This document shows, piece by piece, positions 1 to 7,455 of a stretch of DNA of 23,731 nucleotides. Every line of letters begins with the position of its first letter. Within the stretch, counting starts at the first letter, position 1. A program made the translations under genes and the position numbers. The stretch is from CAZWUW01 sp964636895. Lineage in GTDB: Bacteria > Bacillota > Thermincolia > Thermincolales > CAZWUW01. The stretch covers positions 1-23,731 of the forward strand of contig CAZWUW010000044.1 in assembly GCA_964636895.1 (NCBI GenBank), given 5' to 3'. Below the pieces are notes generated by a model. That model was not told where the DNA came from. It worked only from the letters and a program-made list of their open reading frames with translations, and did no database searches.

Positions 1-951
1 ATAACCTGCCAGCAACTTTTCCAATTCCTGCTTTTTATTAACTGTGACTTCGATTATCTTCTTAGAGTATTCAAAATTATGGACGCCTTTGCTACCGTCA
101 TTTTCCACAAAACTAATATTAGTAAAGATTATATTATAGACCTGCTGGGCTACGGCCACATCATGCCCTACGCTTTTGGCTTTAGCAAGCTTCTTGCCGT
201 CAAGCATAAGACCTTTTTTTAATTCACTGTAATCAGTCTCAATCTTATTCTGAATTCTGGTAACCTCTGCCGCAAATTCTTCCTCCGACTGGTCGGCATG
301 ACACATAATACAAATACTTTCAGTATGTTCCTTAAGCGCCTGAGCAGGTGTTTTACCTACAAAAGTATGCGCTTCATTAGACATATGACACTCAATACAG
401 GTCAGACCCGCTTTATATTTAGAATCCGGTATGCGCGGCACACCAATTGCACCAATACCCAAAAACATTTCTTTTTGGGGGTGACGGACTACTTGCCCCG
501 ACACTATATCTCCTCCATTGTTATGACAGACGGTACAGGTTTCCAGCGAGCTCAATCTCAGCTTGAATTCATTTACAGTCATCACGTGACAGATTGCACA
601 GGTGATGGAATACCTAACATCTTTAACGTCAGGCTTATTGTTTGCCGGGGCCAGAAAATAATCCCCCGACTTACAGGAATAACACGAGGGTTTTATTTGA
701 CCTTTATATTTCAATAAATTCTCAAGAGACTTGGCATGCTTGCTAGAAGCATACTGTTCCTTAATCGAAACATAAATATCAACTTTTTTCTCCTGCTTTT
801 GCTTTTGGAAACTTTCCACCTGCTTCTTGGTAACCTTGGCCCGGGTTATGACCGGTTTGTCCGGTTTGTCCTCCTTGCCGCACCCTGCCGCAACCAGTGC
901 CAGCATAATAAGAAGCAAGGCTGCAAACAATAGAATCATTTTCTTATTCAT
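1..951 (-). CDS. Pentahaem c-type cytochrome lipoprotein, NrfA-like CxxCK haem site (3' end cut by window)
   Basis: 317 codons are open from the ATG at 951 to the window edge with no stop. The N-terminus is a lipoprotein signal: a basic start, a Leu-rich core, then VAAGC with the lipidated Cys at residue 24, followed by a Lys-rich stretch. Five haem c sites are visible: CYSCK (90-94), CAICH (118-122), CTVCH (139-143), CIECH (185-189) and CIMCH (214-218). A Lys in place of His in the first site is the signature of the catalytic haem of cytochrome c nitrite reductase (NrfA). The later segment DGSKGVHNFEY (about 285-295) resembles the C-terminal His/Asn region of NrfA-like multihaem proteins. 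It would sit outside the membrane, anchored by lipid. Spacing between haems is tighter than in classical NrfA of about 480 residues, so it may be a compact relative with another substrate. It starts 19 bp after the chemoreceptor gene, probably in one operon. The ribosome site is a run of seven G followed by A-rich sequence. Confidence 0.85.
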   Translation of the reverse strand, partial: MNKKMILLFAALLLIMLALVAAGCGKEDKPDKPVITRAKVTKKQVESFQKQKQEKKVDIYVSIKEQYASSKHAKSLENLLKYKGQIKPSCYSCKSGDYFLAPANNKPDVKDVRYSITCAICHVMTVNEFKLRLSSLETCTVCHNNGGDIVSGQVVRHPQKEMFLGIGAIGVPRIPDSKYKAGLTCIECHMSNEAHTFVGKTPAQALKEHTESICIMCHADQSEEEFAAEVTRIQNKIETDYSELKKGLMLDGKKLAKAKSVGHDVAVAQQVYNIIFTNISFVENDGSKGVHNFEYSKKIIEVTVNKKQELEKLLAGY

Positions 952-970
952 TTTTTCCCCCCCAAAAAAC

Positions 971-2683
971 TCAGTTAATTTTAAACCTTGATACTGCTTT
1001 TTGCAGTTCATGGGCTAATTCGGCCAAAGCTAAAGCACCCTGGAACAACTCTTGTACTGCCAGCGTCTGGCCGTCCATCAGCTTACTTATATTGGCGGAA
1101 GTTCCCACTGTTTTATTAGCAATTGTTTCGTTTTCGAATATTTCATTCATTACATATGCACTATTAGCAGAAATCTGTTCCGTAGCGCTGAAAACCGCCT
1201 TAGTTTGTTCTGAAGCCAACTGCACAGCCTCAATGATTTTATTTAATGCTTCCCCGGCGGTGTTGATGACAACTGTGCCCTCATAGACAATCTGTTTGCC
1301 CTGTTCTATCGCTGTCACTGCCACTTCGGACCGCTGCTGAATACCGACAATGATTTGCCGGATTTTATCTACCAACTGGCTGGAACCAGTGGCCAAATTG
1401 CGCACTTCCTCTGCCACCACAGCAAACCCTCGGCCCTGCTCACCGGCTCGTGCCGCTTCAATAGCTGCATTAAGGGCCAATAAATTAGTTTGTTTAGCAA
1501 ACCCAAAAATCATGTTAATAATTTTAGATATATGTTTCACGTCATAATTGAGTTCTTTGATGGTACCTTCCAACCCCGCTACGGTTTCGGCAATTATTTT
1601 CATCTGACACACGGCGCTGTCTACCGCCTCCCCGCCATCCGCGGCTAAATTGGCGGCGGAAGAAGTTGTTATTTTAATGGTCTCAATACTATTGGTAATA
1701 TTTTGAATGGCACCGGTTACCAACCCCGCGGAATTTCTTAATTCAACAATACCGTCAACTTGCTGCCGGGCTCCCTCCGATACATTGGTAATAGCACCGG
1801 ATATCACTTCATAAGTAGCGGATGACTGCTGCATATGGGAAGCAAAAGTTTCACTGGCCGCTAACACCCGCCTGCTGCTAATCACCACATTCTCAACGAT
1901 TGACCTTAAATTATCCACCATGGTATTAAATGACTTGGACAGTTCACTAAAGTCGCCGATAGAGTTATCTTGCACTTCTCTGGTCAAATCACCCTTGGCA
2001 ATACTTCCTGATATGGCTACCAACCGGTGTAGCGGCCCGGTTATATTAGTGGACGTTATATAAGTCAAAGTAAAACAAGCGGCAATTGAAATAAAAGCAA
2101 TGGTATACATTATCTTTCTTGACCTGGTAAGGATTTCAGCGCTTTCGGTCTGGGCATCCCTGATATGATTCATTGAATCCCCCACTAAGTCATCAGCGGT
2201 TTTGATCATTTTGCCGCCGGCCAAATAGTAATTGGTAAAAAGGGTTTTTACCAGGCTTTCCCGGCCTGCTTCCTTGTATTTGAAAATATGATTAGCCACC
2301 AGATTAAAGTTATCGTGTTCCCGCTGCACCCGGCTCAATTGAAGTATGGCGGATGCTCCGTCAGGGGTGGACTCAGCCAGTTCTACAAAATCCCGAACCC
2401 GTTTATGGAACAGACGATCCAATTCCCGGTATTTGATTTTGATATCCAGCCGATTAATCTCAAAATCCCTGGTCAACATCTGCTGTTCCTGTACTATGGA
2501 CTTAATGCTGTTAGCAATATTCATCATCGGCACATAATTCCTGCTGCTGACTTCAATCGCCCGCTGTGTGCGGGCCATATTAGTATCAGCCACAATCATA
2601 ATAAAAGTAAGCATAATGACAACACCCAGGTACCCAATCAGAATGCGTAAAGCCACGTCACTAATCTTAAACTTGGATTCCAC
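971..2683 (-). CDS. Methyl-accepting chemotaxis protein
   Basis: This is a transmembrane chemoreceptor of about 570 residues. From the chosen start there is a first membrane helix (about 10-32), an extracytoplasmic helical sensor domain of about 160 residues that looks like the four-helix-bundle type, and a second membrane helix (about 191-212). A HAMP linker and a long cytoplasmic coiled coil follow. The hairpin tip contains NLLALNAAIEAARAGEQGRG followed by FAVVAEEVRNLA, the interaction site for CheW/CheA. The frame is open upstream to 2749, but the GTG at 2683 has a near-perfect ribosome site (GGGGGAGGTGG, about 6 nt away) while the upstream ATG has none, so 2683 is chosen. A small inverted repeat (CCTCGG...CCGGGG) lies just upstream of the ribosome site. 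The following gene is a surface cytochrome, so redox or electron-acceptor taxis is a reasonable guess; the ligand cannot be read from sequence. Confidence 0.93.
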   Translation of the reverse strand: MESKFKISDVALRILIGYLGVVIMLTFIMIVADTNMARTQRAIEVSSRNYVPMMNIANSIKSIVQEQQMLTRDFEINRLDIKIKYRELDRLFHKRVRDFVELAESTPDGASAILQLSRVQREHDNFNLVANHIFKYKEAGRESLVKTLFTNYYLAGGKMIKTADDLVGDSMNHIRDAQTESAEILTRSRKIMYTIAFISIAACFTLTYITSTNITGPLHRLVAISGSIAKGDLTREVQDNSIGDFSELSKSFNTMVDNLRSIVENVVISSRRVLAASETFASHMQQSSATYEVISGAITNVSEGARQQVDGIVELRNSAGLVTGAIQNITNSIETIKITTSSAANLAADGGEAVDSAVCQMKIIAETVAGLEGTIKELNYDVKHISKIINMIFGFAKQTNLLALNAAIEAARAGEQGRGFAVVAEEVRNLATGSSQLVDKIRQIIVGIQQRSEVAVTAIEQGKQIVYEGTVVINTAGEALNKIIEAVQLASEQTKAVFSATEQISANSAYVMNEIFENETIANKTVGTSANISKLMDGQTLAVQELFQGALALAELAHELQKAVSRFKIN

Positions 2684-2702
2684 AAAACCACCTCCCCCTG
2701 CG
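2683..2702 (-). promoter_or_regulatory. Ribosome binding site fixing the chemoreceptor start
   Basis: On the minus strand the sequence reads GGGGGAGGTGG, TTTT, then GTG. It decides the GTG at 2683 over the in-frame ATGs at 2749 and 2746, which lack any purine-rich site. Confidence 0.75.
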
Positions 2703-2833
2703 ATGAAGGAAAAATCCCCGGCAAGCAACCGAGGAATTAATTTCATCATGTAAACTATTCGTTATTTTTTTATCTTTTCCTGCATGATTTTTAATGCTTT
2801 ACAAATGTTCATTCATTTATGTATATTTCTCAG

Positions 2834-3637
2834 CTATGAACAATTTACCCTTTGGTGTGCTTCCGCTACCAGTTCCCGAATATTTACCTCAATGCCGTTT
2901 TCCTTGTCAGTTGTCAGATACAAAAGATATTCGATATTCCCTTCCGGACCGGTAACCGGTGAATAGCTGAGTCCCCTCACTGTCAAGTTGTTTTGCCGCG
3001 CAGCGTCAATTACCTGGCTAATAACCTCCTCGTGCACCAGCGGGTCCCTAACAACCCCCCGTTTCCCGACTTTTCCCCGCCCGGCCTCAAACTGTGGTTT
3101 AATTAAAGCTAATACCTCACCGCCCGCTGCCAAAACTTCCCTGATTTTGGGCAGTACCAGACGCAAAGAAATAAATGAAACATCTGTAGTAATAAAATCC
3201 GGCTGTTGTGCCAGTGTCGCCGATTCCAAATATCTGATATTGGTGCGTTCCAGATTAACCACCCGGGGGTCTTGCCGTAACTTCCAGGCCAACTGACCGT
3301 AACCTACATCTACCGCATAAACCAGCACAGCACCATGCTGTAGGGCACAGTCGGTAAATCCCCCTGTTGAGGCACCGATATCCATCACCGTCTTCCCGGT
3401 CAACTGCAGCCCAAAATCCTCAATCGCTTTGGCCAGCTTTAAACCGCCCCTGCTGACAAAAGGAATAGCGTTTCCCCGAACTTCTAAGGCAGCATCTTCC
3501 GAAACATCCGTACCGGGTTTATCCACCCGCTGCCCGTTGACCATCACCAAACCCGCCATAATTGAAGTTTTGGCCTTTTCCCTGCTGGGGAAAAGGCCTT
3601 TCTCAACAAGCAGCATATCCAGTCTTTTTTTACCCAT
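2834..3637 (-). CDS. tlyA: TlyA family rRNA 2'-O-methyltransferase (YqxC)
   Basis: This 267-residue protein has the two-domain layout of the TlyA/YqxC family. An N-terminal S4 RNA-binding domain (about 1-60, with KKRLDMLLVEKGLFPSREKA and a VNGQRV turn) precedes an FtsJ/RrmJ-type SAM methyltransferase domain. The SAM loop reads VMDIGASTGGFTDC, with later ITTDVSFISLR and ALIKPQFE motifs. Family members methylate ribose on cytidines of 16S and/or 23S rRNA; some have been called haemolysins, but the methyltransferase role is better supported. The ATG at 3637 is chosen over the adjacent TTG at 3640 because GAGGAG sits 6 nt upstream of it. It follows dxs by 15 bp, as in the Bacillus dxs-yqxC order, so it shares the OLE-oapA-dxs transcript. 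I see no terminator between it and the chemoreceptor gene. Confidence 0.95.
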   Translation of the reverse strand: MGKKRLDMLLVEKGLFPSREKAKTSIMAGLVMVNGQRVDKPGTDVSEDAALEVRGNAIPFVSRGGLKLAKAIEDFGLQLTGKTVMDIGASTGGFTDCALQHGAVLVYAVDVGYGQLAWKLRQDPRVVNLERTNIRYLESATLAQQPDFITTDVSFISLRLVLPKIREVLAAGGEVLALIKPQFEAGRGKVGKRGVVRDPLVHEEVISQVIDAARQNNLTVRGLSYSPVTGPEGNIEYLLYLTTDKENGIEVNIRELVAEAHQRVNCS

Positions 3638-3652
3638 CAAACTCTCCTCAAA

Positions 3653-5563
3653 TCAGGTGCCAATATTAACTCTAGCCGGGCGAACTTTTGGTTTGACTAA
3701 TGATTTCACTACTGTCCGGGTAATATTCCCGGCAGTAAGACCGTATTTCTCACGGAGCGCTTTGGTCGTTCCATGAGTTACAAATTCGTCAGTAATCCCT
3801 ATCCTCTTAACCCTGGCATTAATGCCCCGGCTTTCCAGCATCTCCAGTACCGCACTGCCAAAGCCGCCGGCCAAAACATGTTCTTCAATCGTAAGTACCT
3901 TACCGGTACGGCAAATATGTTCAATCAGCGTTTCATCATCCAGGGGTTTAATAAACCGACCGTTAATAACCGTGGCTTCGATACCAAATCCACTCAACTC
4001 TTCGGCAGCTGCCAGGGCTTCATAGACCGGCGGGCCCACCGCAATAAGAGTAACATCCTTCCCTTCCCTTAATACCTCGGCCCGGCCAATGGGGATATTG
4101 ATTAATTCCGGCTCCAGGGGCACACCCAGACCACCGCCCCGCGGGTATCTTAGGGAAATGGGACCATTATAATTAACGGCGGTATATAACATATGCCTTA
4201 ATTCATTCTCATCTTTTGGCGCCATTACAACCATGTTAGGAATATGCCGCAGGTACGCAAAATCAAAAAGCCCCTGATGAGTTTCGCCATCCTCTCCCAC
4301 CAAGCCACCCCGGTCAATAGCAAATACTACCGGCAAATTTTGCAGGGCAACGTCGTGCAGCACCTGATCGTATGCGCGCTGCAAAAATGTCGAGTATACC
4401 GCCAGCACCGGCTTAAAGCCATCTGTAGCTAGGCCGGCCGACATTGTTACAGCATGCTGCTCAGCAATTCCCACATCAAAAAAACGTTTGGGGAAAAGCC
4501 GGGCAAATTTATCCAGACCTGTACCGGTAGGCATAGCTGCAGTAACAGCAAGGATACTTGCATTGTTTTCAGCCAGTTCACAAAGCGTACTACCCATGAT
4601 ATCAGTATAAGATTCCACCGGACTCCTGGTCAGCGGTTCCCCGTCCTTTATATTGAACGGGCCTGTACCATGAAAACGATCCGGGTTTTTTTCCGCCGGT
4701 TGGTAACCTTTGCCTTTTTGGGTTAAAACATGGACTACAATAGGCCCATGGGTTTGTTTGGCCCTTCTTAGCACAGCCTGCATTTCTGCAATATTGTGAC
4801 CGTCTATAGGCCCAAGATAAGTAAAACCAAGTTCTTCGAACAACATCCCCGGCACCACCAGATACTTAAAACTGTCTTTGATACGCTCCATAGCTTTAAA
4901 CACTGTGGGTCCGATGGACGGAATCTTTTTAAACAGGTGTTCCATTTCTTCCTTTTGCTTAAAATACCTGGGGTCAGTCCGCATCCGACTCAGATAACCG
5001 GCCAGCGCACCAACATTTTCAGCAATAGACATCTCATTATCATTCAAAACCACAATCAGGTCCAGTCCTAGATGACCCGCATGATTTAACGCCTCAAAAG
5101 CCATGCCACCGGTTAGTGCACCGTCACCGATAACTGCCACCACATGGCTTTTTTCACCATGCAAATCCCGGGCCATGGCCATACCAAGCGCAGCCGAAAT
5201 GGAAGTACTGCTGTGACCGGTATTGAAAAAGTCATGCGGGCTTTCTTCTCGTTTGGGAAAACCACTAATACCCCCCGCCTGCCGGAGGGTATTAAATTCT
5301 TCCCGGCGGCCGGTAAGCAGTTTGTGGATATATGACTGGTGACCTACGTCCCAAATCAGCTTGTCAACCGGCGAGGCAAAAACAGCATGCAGGGCAATGG
5401 TAAGCTCCACTACCCCCAAGTTTGGCGCTAAATGTCCGCCATTTTGTGCCACAGTATGGATTAAGACCTGGCGAATTTCCTGGGCCAGGTCGTTTAATTC
5501 CACAGCGCTCAGTTTACTCAGGTCTTTAGGGGCTTTGACATTCTTTAATAAAGGTGTATCCAT
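3653..5563 (-). CDS. dxs: 1-deoxy-D-xylulose-5-phosphate synthase
   Basis: Dxs condenses pyruvate with glyceraldehyde-3-phosphate to make DXP, the first step of the MEP isoprenoid pathway and also a thiamine/pyridoxal precursor. It is a thiamine diphosphate enzyme. Visible hallmarks are HLAPNLGVVELTIALH near residue 50, WDVGHQSYIHK, and the ThDP/Mg motif starting GDGALTGGMAFEALN and ending NDNEMSI (about 147-180). Further on are DGHN, the transketolase-type block FDVGIAEQHAVTMSAGLA, the RGG loop and a C-terminal EEHVLAGGFGSAVLE. At about 636 residues the length is normal. The ATG at 5563 is chosen because AGAAGGTGA lies 6 nt upstream; a GTG at 5572 overlaps that ribosome site and is unlikely. 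The oapA stop is 5 nt upstream, so dxs is tightly coupled to oapA and belongs to the OLE transcript. It sits close to ispA, giving a local isoprenoid cluster. Confidence 0.98.
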   Translation of the reverse strand: MDTPLLKNVKAPKDLSKLSAVELNDLAQEIRQVLIHTVAQNGGHLAPNLGVVELTIALHAVFASPVDKLIWDVGHQSYIHKLLTGRREEFNTLRQAGGISGFPKREESPHDFFNTGHSSTSISAALGMAMARDLHGEKSHVVAVIGDGALTGGMAFEALNHAGHLGLDLIVVLNDNEMSIAENVGALAGYLSRMRTDPRYFKQKEEMEHLFKKIPSIGPTVFKAMERIKDSFKYLVVPGMLFEELGFTYLGPIDGHNIAEMQAVLRRAKQTHGPIVVHVLTQKGKGYQPAEKNPDRFHGTGPFNIKDGEPLTRSPVESYTDIMGSTLCELAENNASILAVTAAMPTGTGLDKFARLFPKRFFDVGIAEQHAVTMSAGLATDGFKPVLAVYSTFLQRAYDQVLHDVALQNLPVVFAIDRGGLVGEDGETHQGLFDFAYLRHIPNMVVMAPKDENELRHMLYTAVNYNGPISLRYPRGGGLGVPLEPELINIPIGRAEVLREGKDVTLIAVGPPVYEALAAAEELSGFGIEATVINGRFIKPLDDETLIEHICRTGKVLTIEEHVLAGGFGSAVLEMLESRGINARVKRIGITDEFVTHGTTKALREKYGLTAGNITRTVVKSLVKPKVRPARVNIGT

Positions 5564-5568
5564 GTTTG

Positions 5569-6159
5569 TCACCTTCTTTTATTCCGGCGGTTTTTATTAT
5601 CGCCCAAAATACTCAGGCCGGTTATATCTTCAAACCAAGCGAGGGCTTGACCCACTTTAAAAACAATAGGCACAGCATCATCAATCGCCATTTTTTTGCC
5701 GGCCGCCTTCCCGCCTACTGTCAGGGCAGCTACCAAGCCGGTCATAACCATACTCAGCACCGACTCATTCAAACCCGGCCGACCGGTAACCAGCTGAAAA
5801 ATTATCGACGCGCCCAGCGCGCCGCTGACTGTACCACAGATATCGCCAACCACATCATTACAATAATTAGCTACTTTGTCCGCATTACGAATTAATAAGA
5901 GGGCATGCGTCGCCCCACGCACTTTTTTGGCTGCTTTGGCATGAAACGCCGTGTCATCTGCCACAGCGGTAGCTAAACCTATAATATCAAAAATAATACC
6001 AATAAATATGATTGATAACAAAAAAAGAAAAGACAGTATAATAAGCTGTACTTTCGGTAAAACTATTTCAGAAAAAAAGCTGAAAAATATAGCAATAAAA
6101 AAAGTAAACGTCCCGACAACCAAAGCCCGGCGCAAGCTGCTGGGTTTATTATTACCCAA
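5569..6159 (-). CDS. oapA: OLE-associated protein A (membrane partner of OLE RNA)
   Basis: This 196-residue membrane protein is encoded directly after the OLE RNA region and directly before dxs, the position of oapA in known OLE loci such as Bacillus halodurans. Four hydrophobic segments are visible: two long ones at about 12-34 and 39-67, and two weaker ones at about 105-125 and 135-157. They flank a conserved-looking hydrophilic part (ADDTAFHAKAAKKVRGA, then NYCNDVVGDICGTVSGALG). The tail is strongly basic (NKNRRNKRR), which would suit RNA binding. Published work on OapA describes an OLE-binding membrane protein tied to magnesium homeostasis, with similarity to CNNM/CorC-type transporters; I recall this and have not tested it here. 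The start is TTG at 6159 with GAGGTGA about 8 nt upstream. The stop lies 5 nt from dxs. Without the RNA context it would be only a hypothetical membrane protein. Confidence 0.85.
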   Translation of the reverse strand: MGNNKPSSLRRALVVGTFTFFIAIFFSFFSEIVLPKVQLIILSFLFLLSIIFIGIIFDIIGLATAVADDTAFHAKAAKKVRGATHALLLIRNADKVANYCNDVVGDICGTVSGALGASIIFQLVTGRPGLNESVLSMVMTGLVAALTVGGKAAGKKMAIDDAVPIVFKVGQALAWFEDITGLSILGDNKNRRNKRR

Positions 6160-6199
6160 TAAAGTCTCACCTCATACAAAATATACAAATATGTAGAAG

Positions 6200-6823
6200 A
6201 CAGGTGGTAACATATTGAGTAAATATTGTGGCTTAGGTCCAGCAGGTTTTCCCAAGCGTCACCGGTCCGTTGCCGTACCGGCGGTTTCCCTTTACGACGC
6301 ATCTGAATCGTTGCCGGAAACAGGGCTGGATTACCACTTAGTCCACACTTTAATCCCCAATATGTTTTAGTCAAGCTAAACAGCCTAGGAGTTTTCCCCA
6401 ACAGGATGGAACCACTTCTAGCCCCTTTTGCAGTGGTGGTTTCAATCAACAAACCTGTTCAACTGCGGGCCCGCAGTCAAACTGTCCGATTACCTGTTAT
6501 CCACCAGCACCACTCAAGGCAGGCTACACTGCTCCGCAACACTTTGCGTACAAAGCATCTGGATGCAGGTTTCCCCCGGAACAGTCAACACTCTCAATAC
6601 TGCCTGTTCCGGGCCTCCACGGAGGCTGGGTCAACGCCTACATGCCATTGTAGATCGCCCTTCCTCCTTACTCCCAGCACCAACCCCCGACTGGGCGTCG
6701 GCAGCCAATACCAGGGACTTCATCGATATGCCCTTTGACGGATTTTTAGCCCCGCCTTCAAAGTGGGAATCCTGACTAGGATACTGCACCACCCGTGATT
6801 CATACACGGTATTTATTAAATCG
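6200..6823 (-). ncRNA. ole: OLE RNA (ornate, large, extremophilic RNA)
   Basis: A roughly 620-nt stretch with no convincing coding frame is rich in complementary segments. Seen directly: a 10-bp stem pairing 6575-6584 with 6604-6613; a 6613-6626 hairpin (GCCTC-CGTG-GAGGC on the RNA); a perfect 14-nt palindrome at 6463-6476 (CTGCGGGCCCGCAG); a 5' hairpin CCGTG...CACGG near 6795-6811; and a possible closing stem of 6788-6794 with 6202-6208, where one pair is a G-U available only on the minus-strand RNA. A consensus promoter sits just upstream. OLE RNAs are about 610 nt, occur in anaerobic or extremophilic Firmicutes, and lie among ispA/dxs genes directly before oapA; size, place and neighbours all match. 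The ends are estimates: the 5' end is placed about 7 nt past the -10 box, and the 3' end after the last paired segment and before the oapA ribosome site. I did not align it to the OLE model. Confidence 0.86.
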
Positions 6824-6829
6824 AAATCA

Positions 6830-6858
6830 ATTATACCATATATTATTTTATTCATCAA
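6830..6858 (-). promoter_or_regulatory. Sigma-A-type promoter for OLE-oapA-dxs-tlyA
   Basis: On the minus strand, -35 TTGATG (6853-6858) and -10 TATAAT (6830-6835) are separated by exactly 17 nt. Transcription should begin near 6823, at the start of the structured RNA region. An intrinsic terminator lies 65 nt upstream, supporting an independent unit. Confidence 0.75.
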
Positions 6859-6922
6859 ATGACTTATCATTCCCTTTATGAACACAGAATACCGATAATT
6901 GTCTAATATCGGCGATTTAATT

Positions 6923-6950
6923 AAAAAAGTACTCCGGTCTCGGCGTACTT
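6923..6950 (-). terminator. Intrinsic terminator after the DUF212 gene
   Basis: The minus-strand stem AAGTAC...GTACTT (6945-6950 with 6927-6932) has an inner CCG/CGG pairing and an AGAC loop, and runs directly into six T. It separates xseA-xseB-ispA-DUF212 from the OLE promoter. A further short hairpin (CCGATA...TATCGG, 6892-6912) follows; its function is unknown. Confidence 0.7.
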
Positions 6951-6993
6951 CCCCAATACTGCGTATTAATAAAGAAATCAATTTTTCTAAACA

Positions 6994-7440
6994 TTATATC
7001 ATAATTGCTAATAACAGGCCGAGAATTGAACCGGCCACTACTTCAAACGGTGTATGGCCCAATATTTCTTTTAGTCCAGCAGGTATATTGACGTTTCCTC
7101 GGGATAGTTCGTTAACCAGCATATTCAATACCCGAGCCTGTTTCCCCACCGCCTGACGCACACCGGCGGCGTCATACATAACAACCAGTGCAAGCACAAC
7201 CGCCACCCCAAAATCAGTTGACTCCCAACCTGCCTGTCGGCCAACACTGACGGCCATAGCGCTAACCATAGCCGCATGACCGCTGGGCATACCACCCGGG
7301 CCGGTTAATCTGGTAAAATCCACTTTGCCCTGTATAAGCAAACAACTCAGAAACTTAATTAACTGAGCAGAAACCCATGCCAAAACAGCTACGATTAGTG
7401 TTTGGTTCGCTAATAACTTATGTATCAGGTTGACCAACAA
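6994..7440 (-). CDS. Divergent PAP2 family membrane protein (DUF212, YuiD-like)
   Basis: This 148-residue integral membrane protein has about four hydrophobic segments (about 13-37, 56-75, 79-92 and 130-147). The conserved stretch GGMPSGHAAMVSAMAVSVG matches the PSGH phosphatase motif of the divergent PAP2/DUF212 family, and a downstream LGHTPFEV supplies the second His element. Family members are presumed lipid-phosphate or polyprenyl-phosphate phosphatases; activity is largely unproven. The location right after ispA makes a prenyl-phosphate substrate attractive, but that is inference. The start is TTG at 7440 with AGGAGG 10 nt upstream; the ribosome site overlaps the ispA stop codon, so the two genes are translationally coupled. 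It ends just before an intrinsic terminator and the OLE promoter. Confidence 0.9.
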   Translation of the reverse strand: MLVNLIHKLLANQTLIVAVLAWVSAQLIKFLSCLLIQGKVDFTRLTGPGGMPSGHAAMVSAMAVSVGRQAGWESTDFGVAVVLALVVMYDAAGVRQAVGKQARVLNMLVNELSRGNVNIPAGLKEILGHTPFEVVAGSILGLLLAIMI

Positions 7441-7455
7441 AGTGCTTTTTCCTCC

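Noticed and set aside
298..933. Two plus-strand open frames opposite the CxxCK cytochrome
   Set aside because: The minus strand has a complete signal peptide and five haem motifs in one frame, so the plus-strand frames are shadows.
2684..2833. Possible sigma-D promoter or c-di-GMP riboswitch before the chemoreceptor
   Set aside because: TAAA and GATAA occur but not at the required spacing, and the conserved GEMM core is absent; only a short hairpin is present.
6200..6823. Decayed mobile element or group II intron
   Set aside because: High structure without a reverse transcriptase, terminal repeats or target duplications; size and ispA-oapA-dxs context fit OLE RNA better.
6063..6981. Open frames of 110-129 codons on both strands within and around 6063-6981
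   Set aside because: They cover the structured OLE RNA, change frame repeatedly, lack ribosome sites and resemble no family.
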